A stretch of 64,000 nt of DNA from Melioribacteraceae bacterium (GTDB taxonomy: Bacteria > Bacteroidota > Ignavibacteria > Ignavibacteriales > Melioribacteraceae): positions 36,871 to 100,870 of the forward strand of contig JAOADJ010000013.1 in assembly GCA_026417375.1 (NCBI GenBank), in the 5' to 3' direction. Positions 15,733 to 25,212 of this stretch are shown here, piece by piece. Positions within the stretch are counted from its first letter, which is position 1, and each line of letters starts with the position of its first letter. The position numbers and the translations under genes are program-made. The notes under the pieces are model-generated. The model saw nothing but the letters and a program-made list of their open reading frames with translations, was not told the DNA's origin and made no database searches.

Positions 15733-17061
15733 ATGAATCAACCAGAAATTAAAGTTGGAATATTAACAGAAAAAGAAATTCATTTTGAATTTTACGGATT
15801 GTTTTATTCAACAAGAATTGATACAAAATTAAGTGGAAGATTTAAAGCAACTTATTTTAATGGACAAGTTAAAATCACAAAAGATGATAAAGAAATATTC
15901 ATTGGAGATGAAATAACTTTTTCACCGAAGGATTTTGAGATCGATTCTTTTCTTTTACGTGATGTGGTTATTGGAATTAATTTTCATTGGCAAAAAAAAG
16001 AAAATCAACGGTTCAGAGGAAACCTAAGTTTTATAGTTGAAAATGAAAAAGTAACAGCAATAAATATTCTTCCACTTGAAGAATATTTAACCAGCGTTAT
16101 ATCTTCTGAAATGAGTCCAAATGCATCAATTGAATTATTAAAAGCACATGCTATAATATCAAGAGGTTGGATTCTTGCTCAACTGGCAAAAAAGAAAAAT
16201 CAAACTAAACAAATGAATGAAATTATTAATGAAGATGAAATTATTAGATGGTATGATCGCGAAGATCATCTAAATTATGATTTTTGTGCAGATGATCATT
16301 GTCAACGTTATCAGGGAATAACAAAAATAATTAATGACCATGCTTTCATTGCTGTGAATGAAACATCTGGTTTGTTTCTTACTTTTAATGATAAAATTTG
16401 TGATACCCGTTTTTCAAAATGTTGCGGTGGAATTACAGAAACTTTTGAAAATGTTTGGGAAGAAATTCCGCATGACTATCTTCAATCTTTTTATGATTAC
16501 AAATATGAAGATGATGATATGAATTGGGATTTAACAAAAGAAACAATTTCAATGAAATGGATTAACTCTTTTCCTCATGCTTTTTGTAATACTAACGATA
16601 AAAAAATACTATCTCAGGTATTAGTCGATTTTGACAGAGAAACAAATGATTTTTATCGTTGGCAGGTTGAATATTCACAAAATGAAATTTCTGAATTAAT
16701 TAGAAATAAAAGTGGAATTGATTTCGGTTTTATTAAAGATTTAATTCCTGTTCAAAGAGGAAAATCGGGAAGATTAATTAAGTTAAAAATAATCGGCACA
16801 GAAAAATCTTTAATTGTTGGTAAAGAATTAGAAATTAGAAAATGGTTATCAAAAACACATTTGTATAGTAGTGCATTTATTGTTAAAAAAGAAAAAATAG
16901 AAAATGATATTCCACAAAAATTTATTTTAAAAGGTGCAGGTTGGGGACATGGAGTAGGTCTTTGTCAAATTGGAGCTGCTGTTATGGGAGAATTAGGTTA
17001 TACATTTGACGAAATATTAAAACATTATTTCCGTGGTGCTTTTATTCAAAAAGGTTATTGA
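15733..17061 (+). CDS. SpoIID/LytB domain protein
   Basis: Start at ATG 15733 is preferred because AGGTG at 15722-15726 is then correctly spaced; a GTG at 15724 lies inside that ribosome site. The product is 442 residues with no signal peptide. SpoIID/LytB hallmarks are present: INILPLEEYLTSVISSEM, an AHAIISRGWILAQL helix, and near the C-terminus GAGWGHGVGLCQIGAAVMGE followed by GYTFDEILKHYFRGA. SpoIID enzymes are lytic transglycosylases acting on denuded peptidoglycan. In non-sporulating bacteria homologues are involved in wall remodelling. Absence of a signal peptide is odd for a wall enzyme. The glycosyltransferase gene start overlaps its stop by one base (TGATG). Confidence 0.87.
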   Translation: MNQPEIKVGILTEKEIHFEFYGLFYSTRIDTKLSGRFKATYFNGQVKITKDDKEIFIGDEITFSPKDFEIDSFLLRDVVIGINFHWQKKENQRFRGNLSFIVENEKVTAINILPLEEYLTSVISSEMSPNASIELLKAHAIISRGWILAQLAKKKNQTKQMNEIINEDEIIRWYDREDHLNYDFCADDHCQRYQGITKIINDHAFIAVNETSGLFLTFNDKICDTRFSKCCGGITETFENVWEEIPHDYLQSFYDYKYEDDDMNWDLTKETISMKWINSFPHAFCNTNDKKILSQVLVDFDRETNDFYRWQVEYSQNEISELIRNKSGIDFGFIKDLIPVQRGKSGRLIKLKIIGTEKSLIVGKELEIRKWLSKTHLYSSAFIVKKEKIENDIPQKFILKGAGWGHGVGLCQIGAAVMGELGYTFDEILKHYFRGAFIQKGY

Positions 17062-18173
17062 TGAAGATACTTTTTACCTGCATTTCAAATGGTTGGGGTG
17101 GTTTGGAAATGTTTTCTCTTTCTATTCTCCTTCAACTAAAAAATCTTCAACATGATGTTTACTTGCTTACTCTAAAAAATTCTCCACTCTTTAACGAAGC
17201 TGAAAAAGAAAATATCAAAGTATTTTCTCTCTCTTCAGAAAATTATTTGAATTTATTTTCATTAATTCACATTAAAAAAATTTTTGAAAAAGAAAACTTT
17301 GATATTATTCATTCACATTCTTCAAAAGATTTATGGTTTATTGTTCCAACATTGAATTATTTAAAAATTAAAACTCCCATTCATTTTACAAAACATGTTG
17401 CAAGTGGAATTTCGAAAAAAGATTTTCTTCATAATTGGATTTATAAAAGAATTGATAAAGTTTATGCAATAAGTGAAATGATTAAAAAAAATATTATCGA
17501 AACAACAACAATAAATGAAGATAAAATAATTTTGTTATATAATGGAATTGATACAGAAAAATTTAATCCGGATTTATATAACAAAAATATTTTTCGTGAA
17601 GAAATTAATGTTAATGAAGATGAAATATTAATTGGAATGATAGGAAGAATAAGCCAAGGAAAAGGGCATGAAGAATTTCTTAAAAGCGCTGATATCCTAC
17701 TTAAAAAATATTCTAACTTGAAATTTGTTATAGTTGGTCATCCAAGTATTGGTGAAGAAAATTATTATAAAGGAATTGTCCATTTAGCAAAATCAATTAA
17801 TCAAAATAAAAAAATAGTTTTTACAGGTCTTAGGAAAGATACTCCAAATATTTTAGCTGCTTTGGATATATTTGTTTTTCCTTCGCACGATGAATCTTTT
17901 GGATTAACATTAATTGAAGCTATGAGTATGAAAAAAGCAAATGTTTGCACACGTGCATCAGGAGTTTTGGAAATAGCAGTTGAAGATCAAACATCGCTAT
18001 TTTTTAATAAAGCAGATGTAAATGAATTAGTAGATAAAATTACAATTTTAATTGAATCAATTGATCTAAGATTTAAATTGGGTGAAAATTCCCGGAAAAG
18101 AGTTTTAGATAAATTTGATTTTAAGAATTACATTAATTCATTAATTAATTATTACAATAAATCAATCGAATGA
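17061..18173 (+). CDS. Glycosyltransferase family 4 (GT-B fold)
   Basis: The start is ATG 17061, overlapping the previous stop; a preceding TTG is unlikely. The 370-residue protein has a glycine-rich N-terminal turn (NGWGGLEMFSLSIL), the GT4 N-terminal domain with DIIHSHSSKDLWFI, a NGIDTEKFNP motif, and the C-terminal nucleotide-sugar-binding domain with IGMIGRISQGKGHEEFLKSA and the EX7E-type motif PSHDESFGLTLIEAMSM. It transfers a sugar from a nucleotide donor, probably to a lipid or glycan at the inner face of the membrane. Neighbouring genes (SpoIID-like, BatA-like) suggest envelope biology but do not fix the substrate. Confidence 0.9.
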   Translation: MKILFTCISNGWGGLEMFSLSILLQLKNLQHDVYLLTLKNSPLFNEAEKENIKVFSLSSENYLNLFSLIHIKKIFEKENFDIIHSHSSKDLWFIVPTLNYLKIKTPIHFTKHVASGISKKDFLHNWIYKRIDKVYAISEMIKKNIIETTTINEDKIILLYNGIDTEKFNPDLYNKNIFREEINVNEDEILIGMIGRISQGKGHEEFLKSADILLKKYSNLKFVIVGHPSIGEENYYKGIVHLAKSINQNKKIVFTGLRKDTPNILAALDIFVFPSHDESFGLTLIEAMSMKKANVCTRASGVLEIAVEDQTSLFFNKADVNELVDKITILIESIDLRFKLGENSRKRVLDKFDFKNYINSLINYYNKSIE

Positions 18174-20263
18174 CTTTTTTAAATCCTTCTTTTTTATTCG
18201 GCTTAATTGCTATTTCAATACCAATTGTTTTACATTTTCTTAATCTCAGAAAATTGAAAACAGTTGAATTTAGCACTCTAACCTTTTTGAAGGAATTACA
18301 AAAAAATAAAATTAAAAGAATAAAACTCAAGCAACTTTTATTGTTGTTAATCAGAATATTAATAATAATTTTTATTGTATTGGCATTTTCAAGACCAACC
18401 TTAAAAAATACTTTCACAAATTCAACAGCAAATACTTCAGCTGTTTTCATTATAGACAATACATTCAGTATGTCTTTAATTAACGAAAAAGGTTCTTTAT
18501 TAAATCAAGCCAAATTTATTGCTAAAAATTTGTTGAATAATTTCCAAGCAGGAGATGAAATAACTATTATTGATATTGGTGAGCTTAAATTTAGAAATTA
18601 TTTACCATCAAAAAGTTTGAAAGATGTACAAAACCAAATAGAAGAAATTGAAATCTCAGATGTAAGTAATACTTTAAATCTAGCATTAATTGAAGCTTCA
18701 AAAATTTTATACCAATCTCAGAATCTTAATAAAGAAGTATATGTATTTTCAGATATGCAGAGGAGTAGTTTATTTAATAATAAAGAAGAACTTTCAGATT
18801 ATGGTAAAATATTTTCTGAATATACAAGATTATATTTATTTGATTTAAGTAATGATGATTATAATAATTTAGGCATCGTTACATTCAAACCTGATAATCA
18901 GATATTTCAATTAAATAAAGAAATTAGTTTTACAGCTAACGTAAAAAATTATTCAAAAGAAAAAAGTAATAATAATGTTGTCTCACTTTTTATTAATGGA
19001 AAAAGAAGCGCACAAAAAAATATTTCTCTTAATGCAAATGAATCAAAAGAAGTTATTTTAGAAACAACCCTTCAAGATTCGGGATTAGTTAACTTTTCTG
19101 TTGAGCTTGAAGATGATAATATATTAGCCGATAATCAATTTCACTTTTCTCTCGAAATTAAAAATAAAATTTCCGTTTTAATTTTGACAGATAATATTAA
19201 TGATTCCAGATTCGTGAAAAACGCTTTAGAATTAAATCCAAATGTTAATTTGGATGAACTTTTATTAAATCAAATACGTGCTTTAAATTTTAAAAAATAT
19301 GATTTGATTTTAATTATTGGGACAACCAACTTTGAAAACACACCAGATTTCAAAAACTATTTAGATGAAAGCAAAAACGTAGTTATATTTCCATCAAACA
19401 ACACTAACCCAATTAATTTAAATACACTTTTAAAATTTTTTAATCTCAAATATCAAATAAGTGAAAAAGGTAAATCAAATTCTGAACAAGTAATTAATGA
19501 ATTTGGAAAAGTAGATTTTAATCATCCTTTACTAAAAAATATTTTTGTTGATGCAAAGAAAAATAAAATTGAATCTCCTTCGTTCTATAAATATTTGAAA
19601 ATAAATTTGAGCAATAATGAAAAACAAATTATTCGATTTATTGATGGTTCACCATTTTTGTTTGAAATGAACTTTATGAAAAATAAGTTTATTGTTTTTA
19701 CCTCGGCACCAAACTTAAGCTGGAACGATTTCCCGATGAAATCATTATTTGTTCCTTTATTAAATAAAATTGTTTATTACATGTCTATGAAAGGAAAAGA
19801 TGAATACATTATTACAGGTGATGAGATTAATATTAATCTATCAAATTCGAATAGTTCTATAATTAAAATTGTAAAACCAAATAACAATAATGAATTTATT
19901 AATAGAGACTCATTACAAACCAAAGATAAACTCAATTATAAAATGACAAATAAAAAAGGCACATATAAAATTTATTCAAACGAAAAATTAATTGATTATT
20001 TTGATGCAAACATTAATCCAAAAGAATCTGAACAAGAGAAATTTACAATTAAAGAATTTGAAGATTACCTAAATACTATAAAATACAATGGAAAATATTT
20101 TTACATAAATCAAAAAGATGACCACAATAAAATATTATATGAGTCTAGATTTGGATCAGAATTATGGAAATATTTTTTAATTATTGTGTTGATTTTATTA
20201 ATTACTGAATCCTTAATAGCAAGAAATACAAAAAAAGATCTCGTTAGTATTAATGAAAAATAA
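18170..20263 (+). CDS. BatA-domain and vWA-like membrane protein
   Basis: The 697-residue protein opens with the BatA/DUF-type signature MTFLNPSFLFGLIAISIPIVLH and a second helix (about 55-73), then a von Willebrand A-like domain starting at AVFIIDNTFSMSL, and ends in a transmembrane helix (FLIIVLILLITESLIA). In the metal-ion-dependent adhesion site the usual DxSxS reads DNTFS (Asp 96, Thr 98, Ser 100), so one Ser is replaced by Thr. A large middle region (about 250-640) is beta-rich and probably periplasmic. Such proteins are common in Bacteroidota-related phyla and may work with MoxR ATPases; none is next to it here. Its ATG overlaps the preceding stop (ATGA at 18170-18173). Confidence 0.82.
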   Translation: MTFLNPSFLFGLIAISIPIVLHFLNLRKLKTVEFSTLTFLKELQKNKIKRIKLKQLLLLLIRILIIIFIVLAFSRPTLKNTFTNSTANTSAVFIIDNTFSMSLINEKGSLLNQAKFIAKNLLNNFQAGDEITIIDIGELKFRNYLPSKSLKDVQNQIEEIEISDVSNTLNLALIEASKILYQSQNLNKEVYVFSDMQRSSLFNNKEELSDYGKIFSEYTRLYLFDLSNDDYNNLGIVTFKPDNQIFQLNKEISFTANVKNYSKEKSNNNVVSLFINGKRSAQKNISLNANESKEVILETTLQDSGLVNFSVELEDDNILADNQFHFSLEIKNKISVLILTDNINDSRFVKNALELNPNVNLDELLLNQIRALNFKKYDLILIIGTTNFENTPDFKNYLDESKNVVIFPSNNTNPINLNTLLKFFNLKYQISEKGKSNSEQVINEFGKVDFNHPLLKNIFVDAKKNKIESPSFYKYLKINLSNNEKQIIRFIDGSPFLFEMNFMKNKFIVFTSAPNLSWNDFPMKSLFVPLLNKIVYYMSMKGKDEYIITGDEININLSNSNSSIIKIVKPNNNNEFINRDSLQTKDKLNYKMTNKKGTYKIYSNEKLIDYFDANINPKESEQEKFTIKEFEDYLNTIKYNGKYFYINQKDDHNKILYESRFGSELWKYFLIIVLILLITESLIARNTKKDLVSINEK

Positions 20264-20266
20264 AAT

Positions 20267-21544
20267 ATGATAGAATTAAAACCAGTACCTAAAGAAAGAG
20301 CAATATTAATAGCATTATCTACAGGTGAATATTCAAAAGAACAAATAGAAGAACACCTTGATGAACTTGAGTTATTAACAGACACAGCAGGTGCAGAAAC
20401 TGTATTTAAAGTTTTACAAGAAAAATCAAAACCTGATCCTGCATATTTCATTGGTAAAGGAAAAGCAGAAGAAATTGCACAATTAATAGAATTAAATAAT
20501 ATTCAAATAATAATTTTTGATGATGATTTAAATCCAACACAAGTAAGAAATCTCGAAAAACTTTTTGAAAGAAAAGTAATTGATCGAAGCGGATTAATAC
20601 TTGATATATTTGCATCACATGCAAAAACAAGAGAAGCCAAAACTCAAATAGAACTTGCTCAACTTCAATATATGTTGCCAAGATTAACGCGTGCATGGAC
20701 ACACCTTTCAAAACAATATGGTGGAATTGGTACAAAAGGTCCTGGTGAAACACAAATTGAAACCGACAGAAGAATTATCCGCACAAGAATTAGTAAGCTT
20801 AAAGAGAACTTAAAAAAAATTGAATCGCAACAACAAACAAAAAGTTCCGGAAGAAAAGAATTTATAACTGCTACTCTTGTTGGATATACCAACGCAGGAA
20901 AATCAACATTAATGAATAGATTAACAAATTCAGAGCTGCTTGCTGAAGATAAATTATTTGCAACTTTAGATTCAACAACAAGAGCATTAACATTAGCTAA
21001 AGGAAAAAATATTTTATTGAGTGATACAGTCGGATTCATCCGTAAACTTCCACATCATTTAGTTGCTTCATTTAAAAGCACTTTGAATGTTGTTAAAGAA
21101 GCGGATATTATTCTTCATGTTATTGATGTTTCAAATGAATATTTCGAAGAACATATTAAAGTTGTTAATGAAACGCTTGAAGATTTAAATGCTCAGAAGA
21201 AAACACAAATAAAAATTTTTAATAAAGTTGATTTACTAAAAGATAAATCAAAAATTGATTACATAGCTCAGCATTATTCGGATAGCATAATTATTTCGGC
21301 TGAACGTGGAATTAATATTAACAATCTTAAAAGTATGATACTAAATCTTTATGAAAAATATTTTGTAGAAGATGATATATTTATTCAACATGAAAAATCA
21401 AAAATAATTTCAATGATTTATGAAATAGCCGATGTCCTCGATATAAAGTATCATGATGATTTCACTCAAATAAAATATCGGGCTAGTACAATTAACCATA
21501 ACCTAATTAAAAAATTATTAAATGAAGAAAATGAATTGGAGTAA
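20267..21544 (+). CDS. hflX: GTPase HflX
   Basis: The 425-residue protein has the HflX N-terminal domain (AGAETVFKVLQEKSKPDPAY split with FIGKGKAEEI), the glycine-rich linker GGIGTKGPGETQIETDRR, and the G domain with G1 GYTNAGKST at 206-214, switch region DSTTRAL, G3 DTVGFIRKLPHHLVASF and NKVD. HflX binds the 50S subunit and splits or rescues stalled ribosomes under heat stress. It follows the BatA-like gene by 3 bases and precedes hutH by 2, so all are cotranscribed. Length is normal. Confidence 0.96.
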   Translation: MIELKPVPKERAILIALSTGEYSKEQIEEHLDELELLTDTAGAETVFKVLQEKSKPDPAYFIGKGKAEEIAQLIELNNIQIIIFDDDLNPTQVRNLEKLFERKVIDRSGLILDIFASHAKTREAKTQIELAQLQYMLPRLTRAWTHLSKQYGGIGTKGPGETQIETDRRIIRTRISKLKENLKKIESQQQTKSSGRKEFITATLVGYTNAGKSTLMNRLTNSELLAEDKLFATLDSTTRALTLAKGKNILLSDTVGFIRKLPHHLVASFKSTLNVVKEADIILHVIDVSNEYFEEHIKVVNETLEDLNAQKKTQIKIFNKVDLLKDKSKIDYIAQHYSDSIIISAERGININNLKSMILNLYEKYFVEDDIFIQHEKSKIISMIYEIADVLDIKYHDDFTQIKYRASTINHNLIKKLLNEENELE

Positions 21545-21546
21545 AA

Positions 21547-23103
21547 ATGAAATTGATTATTGATGGTGAATCTTTAACCTTTGAAAAAATTGAAAACTTT
21601 TTAAAAAACAATTTACATGTTGAATTATCTAATAATGCAAAAAAAAATATTTTAAAATCACGTAATCAAGTTGAAGAATGGATTAATAAAGGAGAAGTAA
21701 TATACGGAGTAACAACCGGGTTCGGCGATTTTTCTAATGTAAGAATATCAACTAAGGATATAAAAAAACTTCAAGAGAATTTAATTATAAGCCATTCTGC
21801 CGGCGTTGGTGAAAATTTACCACCAATAATTGTAAAACTAATGATGTTATTACGAGCCAATGCTCTTGCTAAAGGTTATTCAGGAATTAAACTTGAAACT
21901 TTGCAATTATTAATTGATATGATGAATAATAATATTATTCCTGTAATACCATCTCAAGGTTCTGTTGGTGCAAGTGGAGATTTAGCCCCGCTTTCTCATT
22001 TGGTTTTAGCTATGATCGGTAAAGGTGAAGTTCAATTAGTAAAAAATATTTACAATGAAAAATTTTCTTTTACAAAAAAATATTCTTCAAAAACAGCATT
22101 AAAAAAATTCGGATTGAAACCAATTTCACTTGATGCAAAAGAAGGGCTTGCATTAATTAATGGAACGCAAATGATGGCTGCCTTTGCTTCATATATTTGT
22201 ATTGAGGCAAATAAACTAATTAAACTTGCCGATATTGCTTCAGCCCTTTCACACGAAGCGTTACTTTCAACAGATAAAGCATTCGACCTGCGGTTGCATA
22301 ATCTTCGCCCATATAAAGGACAAATTACAACAGCAAAAAACATCTTAAAACTTTTAGAAAATAGTGAAATAAGAAAATCTCATCTTGAAAATGATCCCCG
22401 TGTACAAGATTCATATTCAATAAGGTGTATTCCTCAAATTCATGGAGCTTCAAGAGATGCAATTGATTTTGTATGTTCTCAAATTAAAATCGAGTTGAAT
22501 TCAGTTACAGATAATCCATTAATATTTGCTAATGATAAAGATTATATCAGTGGTGGAAATTTTCATGGTCAACCTTTGGCATTACCATTAGATTTTATGG
22601 CAATAGCCCTGGCTGAATTAGCAGATATTTCAGAACGAAGAATTGACAGATTAACAAATGGTTCAAATGAAAAACTACCAAAATTTTTGACTAAAGAAGG
22701 TGGTTTAAATTCTGGTTATATGATTGCTCAATATACAGCAGCAGCTTTGGTATCAGAAAATAAAGTGCTTGCTCATCCTGCAAGTGTAGATTCAATTCCA
22801 ACATCTGCCGGAAAAGAAGATATTAATTCAATGGGATCAATTTCTGCACGCAAATGTTTTCAGATTTTAAATAATGTTAAAAAAGTAATTGGAATTGAAT
22901 TACTGGTTGCTGCTCAAGCTATTGATTTTTTACGTCCACTAAAATGTGGTAAAGGAACTGAAATAGCTTATCAAACTATAAGATCTAAAATTAAACCTCT
23001 TACAACTGATAGAATTTTACATGATGATCTGAGAAAAATTTTTGATTTAGTTGATAACAATACAATTCTCGAAAGTGTTGAAAAGCTAATTAAAATTGAG
23101 TAA
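21547..23103 (+). CDS. hutH: Histidine ammonia-lyase
   Basis: The 518-residue enzyme has the Ala-Ser-Gly triad at residues 142-144 (SVGASGDLAPLSH) that cyclises to the MIO electrophile. Family landmarks include YGVTTGFGDFSNV, LQENLIISHSAGVGE, NGTQMMAAFAS, QDSYSIRCIPQIHGASRDA and SVTDNPL. The SH pair in LIISHSAGVGE is typical of histidine lyases rather than tyrosine or phenylalanine lyases. It deaminates L-histidine to trans-urocanate. No hutU, hutI or hutG is nearby; it sits between hflX and DUF3109, so either the rest of the pathway is elsewhere or urocanate has another fate. A weak resemblance to aromatic amino acid lyases cannot be excluded. Confidence 0.92.
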   Translation: MKLIIDGESLTFEKIENFLKNNLHVELSNNAKKNILKSRNQVEEWINKGEVIYGVTTGFGDFSNVRISTKDIKKLQENLIISHSAGVGENLPPIIVKLMMLLRANALAKGYSGIKLETLQLLIDMMNNNIIPVIPSQGSVGASGDLAPLSHLVLAMIGKGEVQLVKNIYNEKFSFTKKYSSKTALKKFGLKPISLDAKEGLALINGTQMMAAFASYICIEANKLIKLADIASALSHEALLSTDKAFDLRLHNLRPYKGQITTAKNILKLLENSEIRKSHLENDPRVQDSYSIRCIPQIHGASRDAIDFVCSQIKIELNSVTDNPLIFANDKDYISGGNFHGQPLALPLDFMAIALAELADISERRIDRLTNGSNEKLPKFLTKEGGLNSGYMIAQYTAAALVSENKVLAHPASVDSIPTSAGKEDINSMGSISARKCFQILNNVKKVIGIELLVAAQAIDFLRPLKCGKGTEIAYQTIRSKIKPLTTDRILHDDLRKIFDLVDNNTILESVEKLIKIE

Positions 23104-23143
23104 ATCTTGAAAAATAGAAAATCGTGATTTACAATTAATTTAT

Positions 23144-23151
23144 TATCTTTG
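23144..23151 (+). promoter_or_regulatory. Putative Bacteroidota-type -7 element before the DUF3109 gene
   Basis: TATCTTTG matches TAnnTTTG and ends 20 bases before the ATG at 23172. No clear -33 TTTG is seen at the usual distance, so this is a weak call supported mainly by recurrence before other genes in the window. Confidence 0.35.
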
Positions 23152-23171
23152 CTCGCCAAAAATGATAAAAG

Positions 23172-23738
23172 ATGAATGTTGAATTTTTAAATATTGATGG
23201 AATTGTTTTAAATAGTGAAATAACAGAATCCTATTTCACTTGCGATTTAGCAAAATGTAAAGGTGCGTGTTGCACAATGGAAAGCCCTTATGGAGCGCCA
23301 ATTACAGAAAATGAAATTGAAGAAATTACAAAAGAACTTCCAACAATTTTAGAATATTTGCCAAAGCAACACCAAAATGAAATTAATAAAAAAGGTTTTT
23401 GGGTAAAACAAAATGATGAATTAATGACAAGATCTATTAACAACAGAGCTTGCGTATTTGTATATTTCGAAAGTGAAATTGCTAAGTGTGGTATAGAAAA
23501 AGCTTATAGAGAAAATAAAATTTCTGTAAACAAACCAATTTCTTGTCATTTATTTCCAATACGAATTTCTAATTTTGCCGGGCCTGTTCTTCGATATGAA
23601 AAATATAGAGAATGTCAGCCAGCTGTTGAAAAAGGAAAACAAACTAAAATTAAAATAGTTGATTTTTGTAAAGATTCACTTTTAAGAAAATTTGGGGAAG
23701 AATGGTTTAATAAATTAAAAGAGGTGATTAAAAAGTAA
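23172..23738 (+). CDS. DUF3109 family cysteine-rich protein
   Basis: The 188-residue protein contains the DUF3109 pattern: an N-terminal CDLAKCKGACCTMESPYGAP (four Cys close together), a middle ACVFVYFES with Cys, CGIEKAYRE, and SCHLFPIRI with Cys. Eight or so conserved cysteines suggest an iron-sulfur or zinc site, like related YkgJ-type proteins. Function is unknown. It is cytoplasmic (no signal). A promoter-like element precedes it, and rpoN starts 2 bases after its stop, so it may be the first gene of the rpoN transcript. Confidence 0.87.
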   Translation: MNVEFLNIDGIVLNSEITESYFTCDLAKCKGACCTMESPYGAPITENEIEEITKELPTILEYLPKQHQNEINKKGFWVKQNDELMTRSINNRACVFVYFESEIAKCGIEKAYRENKISVNKPISCHLFPIRISNFAGPVLRYEKYRECQPAVEKGKQTKIKIVDFCKDSLLRKFGEEWFNKLKEVIKK

Positions 23739-23739
23739 T

Positions 23740-25212
23740 ATGTTATCCTTACAACAAAGATTAGCATTACAACAAAAGCTTTCTCCGCAACAAATTCAAT
23801 ATCAAAAATTATTGCAATTGAATACACTTGCATTAGAACAAAGAATAAAAACTGAACTTGAGTTAAATCCAATTCTGGAAGAAACATTAGATGAAGAAAT
23901 AGATTTAGAACAATTAGAAGAAAATCCCGAAGATTCAAACGATAAAACTGAAGAAGAAGAAGATAATTATTCAACAAAAGAAGATGAATTTGATTTAGAA
24001 GATTTTATGAATGATGAAGTTGATTCAGAATATGAAATTGAAAGAATGAATAAAAGTCAGGATGAAGAATATATTCATCCAGTAGCTCCACAAAAAAAAT
24101 CTCTGCGGGAAAATTTAGTTGACCAATTAAGAATGTTAGATTTAACAGATGAAGAATTAATTTTAGGTGAAAATATAATTGGCAGCTTAGATAAAGATGG
24201 ATATTTGAAAACAGATTTATCAAAAATTGTTAATGAATTAAAACTTTTTGAAGAAATTGATGTTACTTTAGAACAAGCAGAAAAGGTATTATCCGAAATT
24301 CAGAAATTAGAACCAGTTGGAATTGCAGCACGCTCTTTACAAGAATGTCTTCTAGTGCAAATCAGAAATTCATCTTACGACCCATATTATTCTTATCTTG
24401 CTGAAAAAATTCTTAGTGAACATTTTGAGGATTTTGTAAATAAAAGGTATGAATTGATTCAGAAAACAATGAATCTTTCTAAAGAAACATTAAGAACAAC
24501 AATTGATCTTATACAAAAATTAAATCCTAAACCGGGTGAAGGAAATATTGATTCTGAAGAGATGAATCAAATAACACCCGATTTTCTTATTGAAAAAGTT
24601 GATGATAATTATATTGTTACATTAAACGATAGAAGTGTTCCTTCGGTTACAGTAAGTAAAACTTACTTGGAAATGTTGGATACAAACAAACGTAAAAGAA
24701 AAATTTCTGAACGTGAAAAAGAAACACATAAATTTCTGCGTGAAAAATTTGAATCAGCAAAATGGTTTATTGCTTCACTTCAGCAAAGAAGAAACACATT
24801 AATGAAAATAATGCGAGCTATTTTAGAAAAACAATATGAATTCTTTGAAAGTGGACCAAAGTTTTTAAAACCAATGATTTATAAAGATATTGCTGATGAA
24901 ATTGGAATGGATATTTCAACTATAAGTCGTGTTGTTAATGGTAAATATGTACAAAGCCCGCAAGGAATTCATGAACTAAAATATTTTTTCAGCGAAGGTT
25001 TATCTACAGATAGCGGTGAAGAAGTATCAAATAAGCATATCAAAGAACTCATCAAAGAAATTTGTGAAAACGAACCTAAAAATGCTCCTTATAGCGATGA
25101 TAAAATTGCAAGCATTCTTCAAGAAAGAGGTTTTCATGTTGCAAGAAGAACTGTTGCAAAATATCGTGAAGCTTTAAAAATTCCAGTTGCCCGGTTACGT
25201 AAAAGTTTATGA
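23740..25212 (+). CDS. rpoN: RNA polymerase sigma-54 factor
   Basis: The 490-residue protein begins with a glutamine-rich activator-interacting region (LQQRLALQQKLSPQQIQYQK and ELELNPILEE), a highly acidic region II (about 45-110), the core-binding domain (ENIIGSLDKDGYL, KLEPVGIAARSLQECL) and the C-terminal DNA-binding part (IADEIGMDISTISRVVNGKY) with the RpoN box ARRTVAKYRE at 468-477. It directs polymerase to -24/-12 promoters that need an AAA+ activator; the regulator at 13187 has the GAFTGA loop and would be a client. Its stop overlaps the next ATG (ATGA at 25209-25212). Confidence 0.97.
   Translation: MLSLQQRLALQQKLSPQQIQYQKLLQLNTLALEQRIKTELELNPILEETLDEEIDLEQLEENPEDSNDKTEEEEDNYSTKEDEFDLEDFMNDEVDSEYEIERMNKSQDEEYIHPVAPQKKSLRENLVDQLRMLDLTDEELILGENIIGSLDKDGYLKTDLSKIVNELKLFEEIDVTLEQAEKVLSEIQKLEPVGIAARSLQECLLVQIRNSSYDPYYSYLAEKILSEHFEDFVNKRYELIQKTMNLSKETLRTTIDLIQKLNPKPGEGNIDSEEMNQITPDFLIEKVDDNYIVTLNDRSVPSVTVSKTYLEMLDTNKRKRKISEREKETHKFLREKFESAKWFIASLQQRRNTLMKIMRAILEKQYEFFESGPKFLKPMIYKDIADEIGMDISTISRVVNGKYVQSPQGIHELKYFFSEGLSTDSGEEVSNKHIKELIKEICENEPKNAPYSDDKIASILQERGFHVARRTVAKYREALKIPVARLRKSL

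Noticed and set aside
15733..17061. Sporulation locus suggested by the SpoIID-like protein
   Set aside because: No other sporulation gene is present, and SpoIID/LytB domains are common in non-sporulating bacteria.
20665..21039. Minus-strand open frames inside hflX
   Set aside because: The hflX frame is complete with all G motifs; the opposite frames are hydrophobic, Val/Leu/Phe-rich shadows.
23615..23977. 120-codon minus-strand open frame across the DUF3109/rpoN junction
   Set aside because: Both overlapped plus-strand genes are well supported; this frame is a Leu/Phe/Val-rich shadow.
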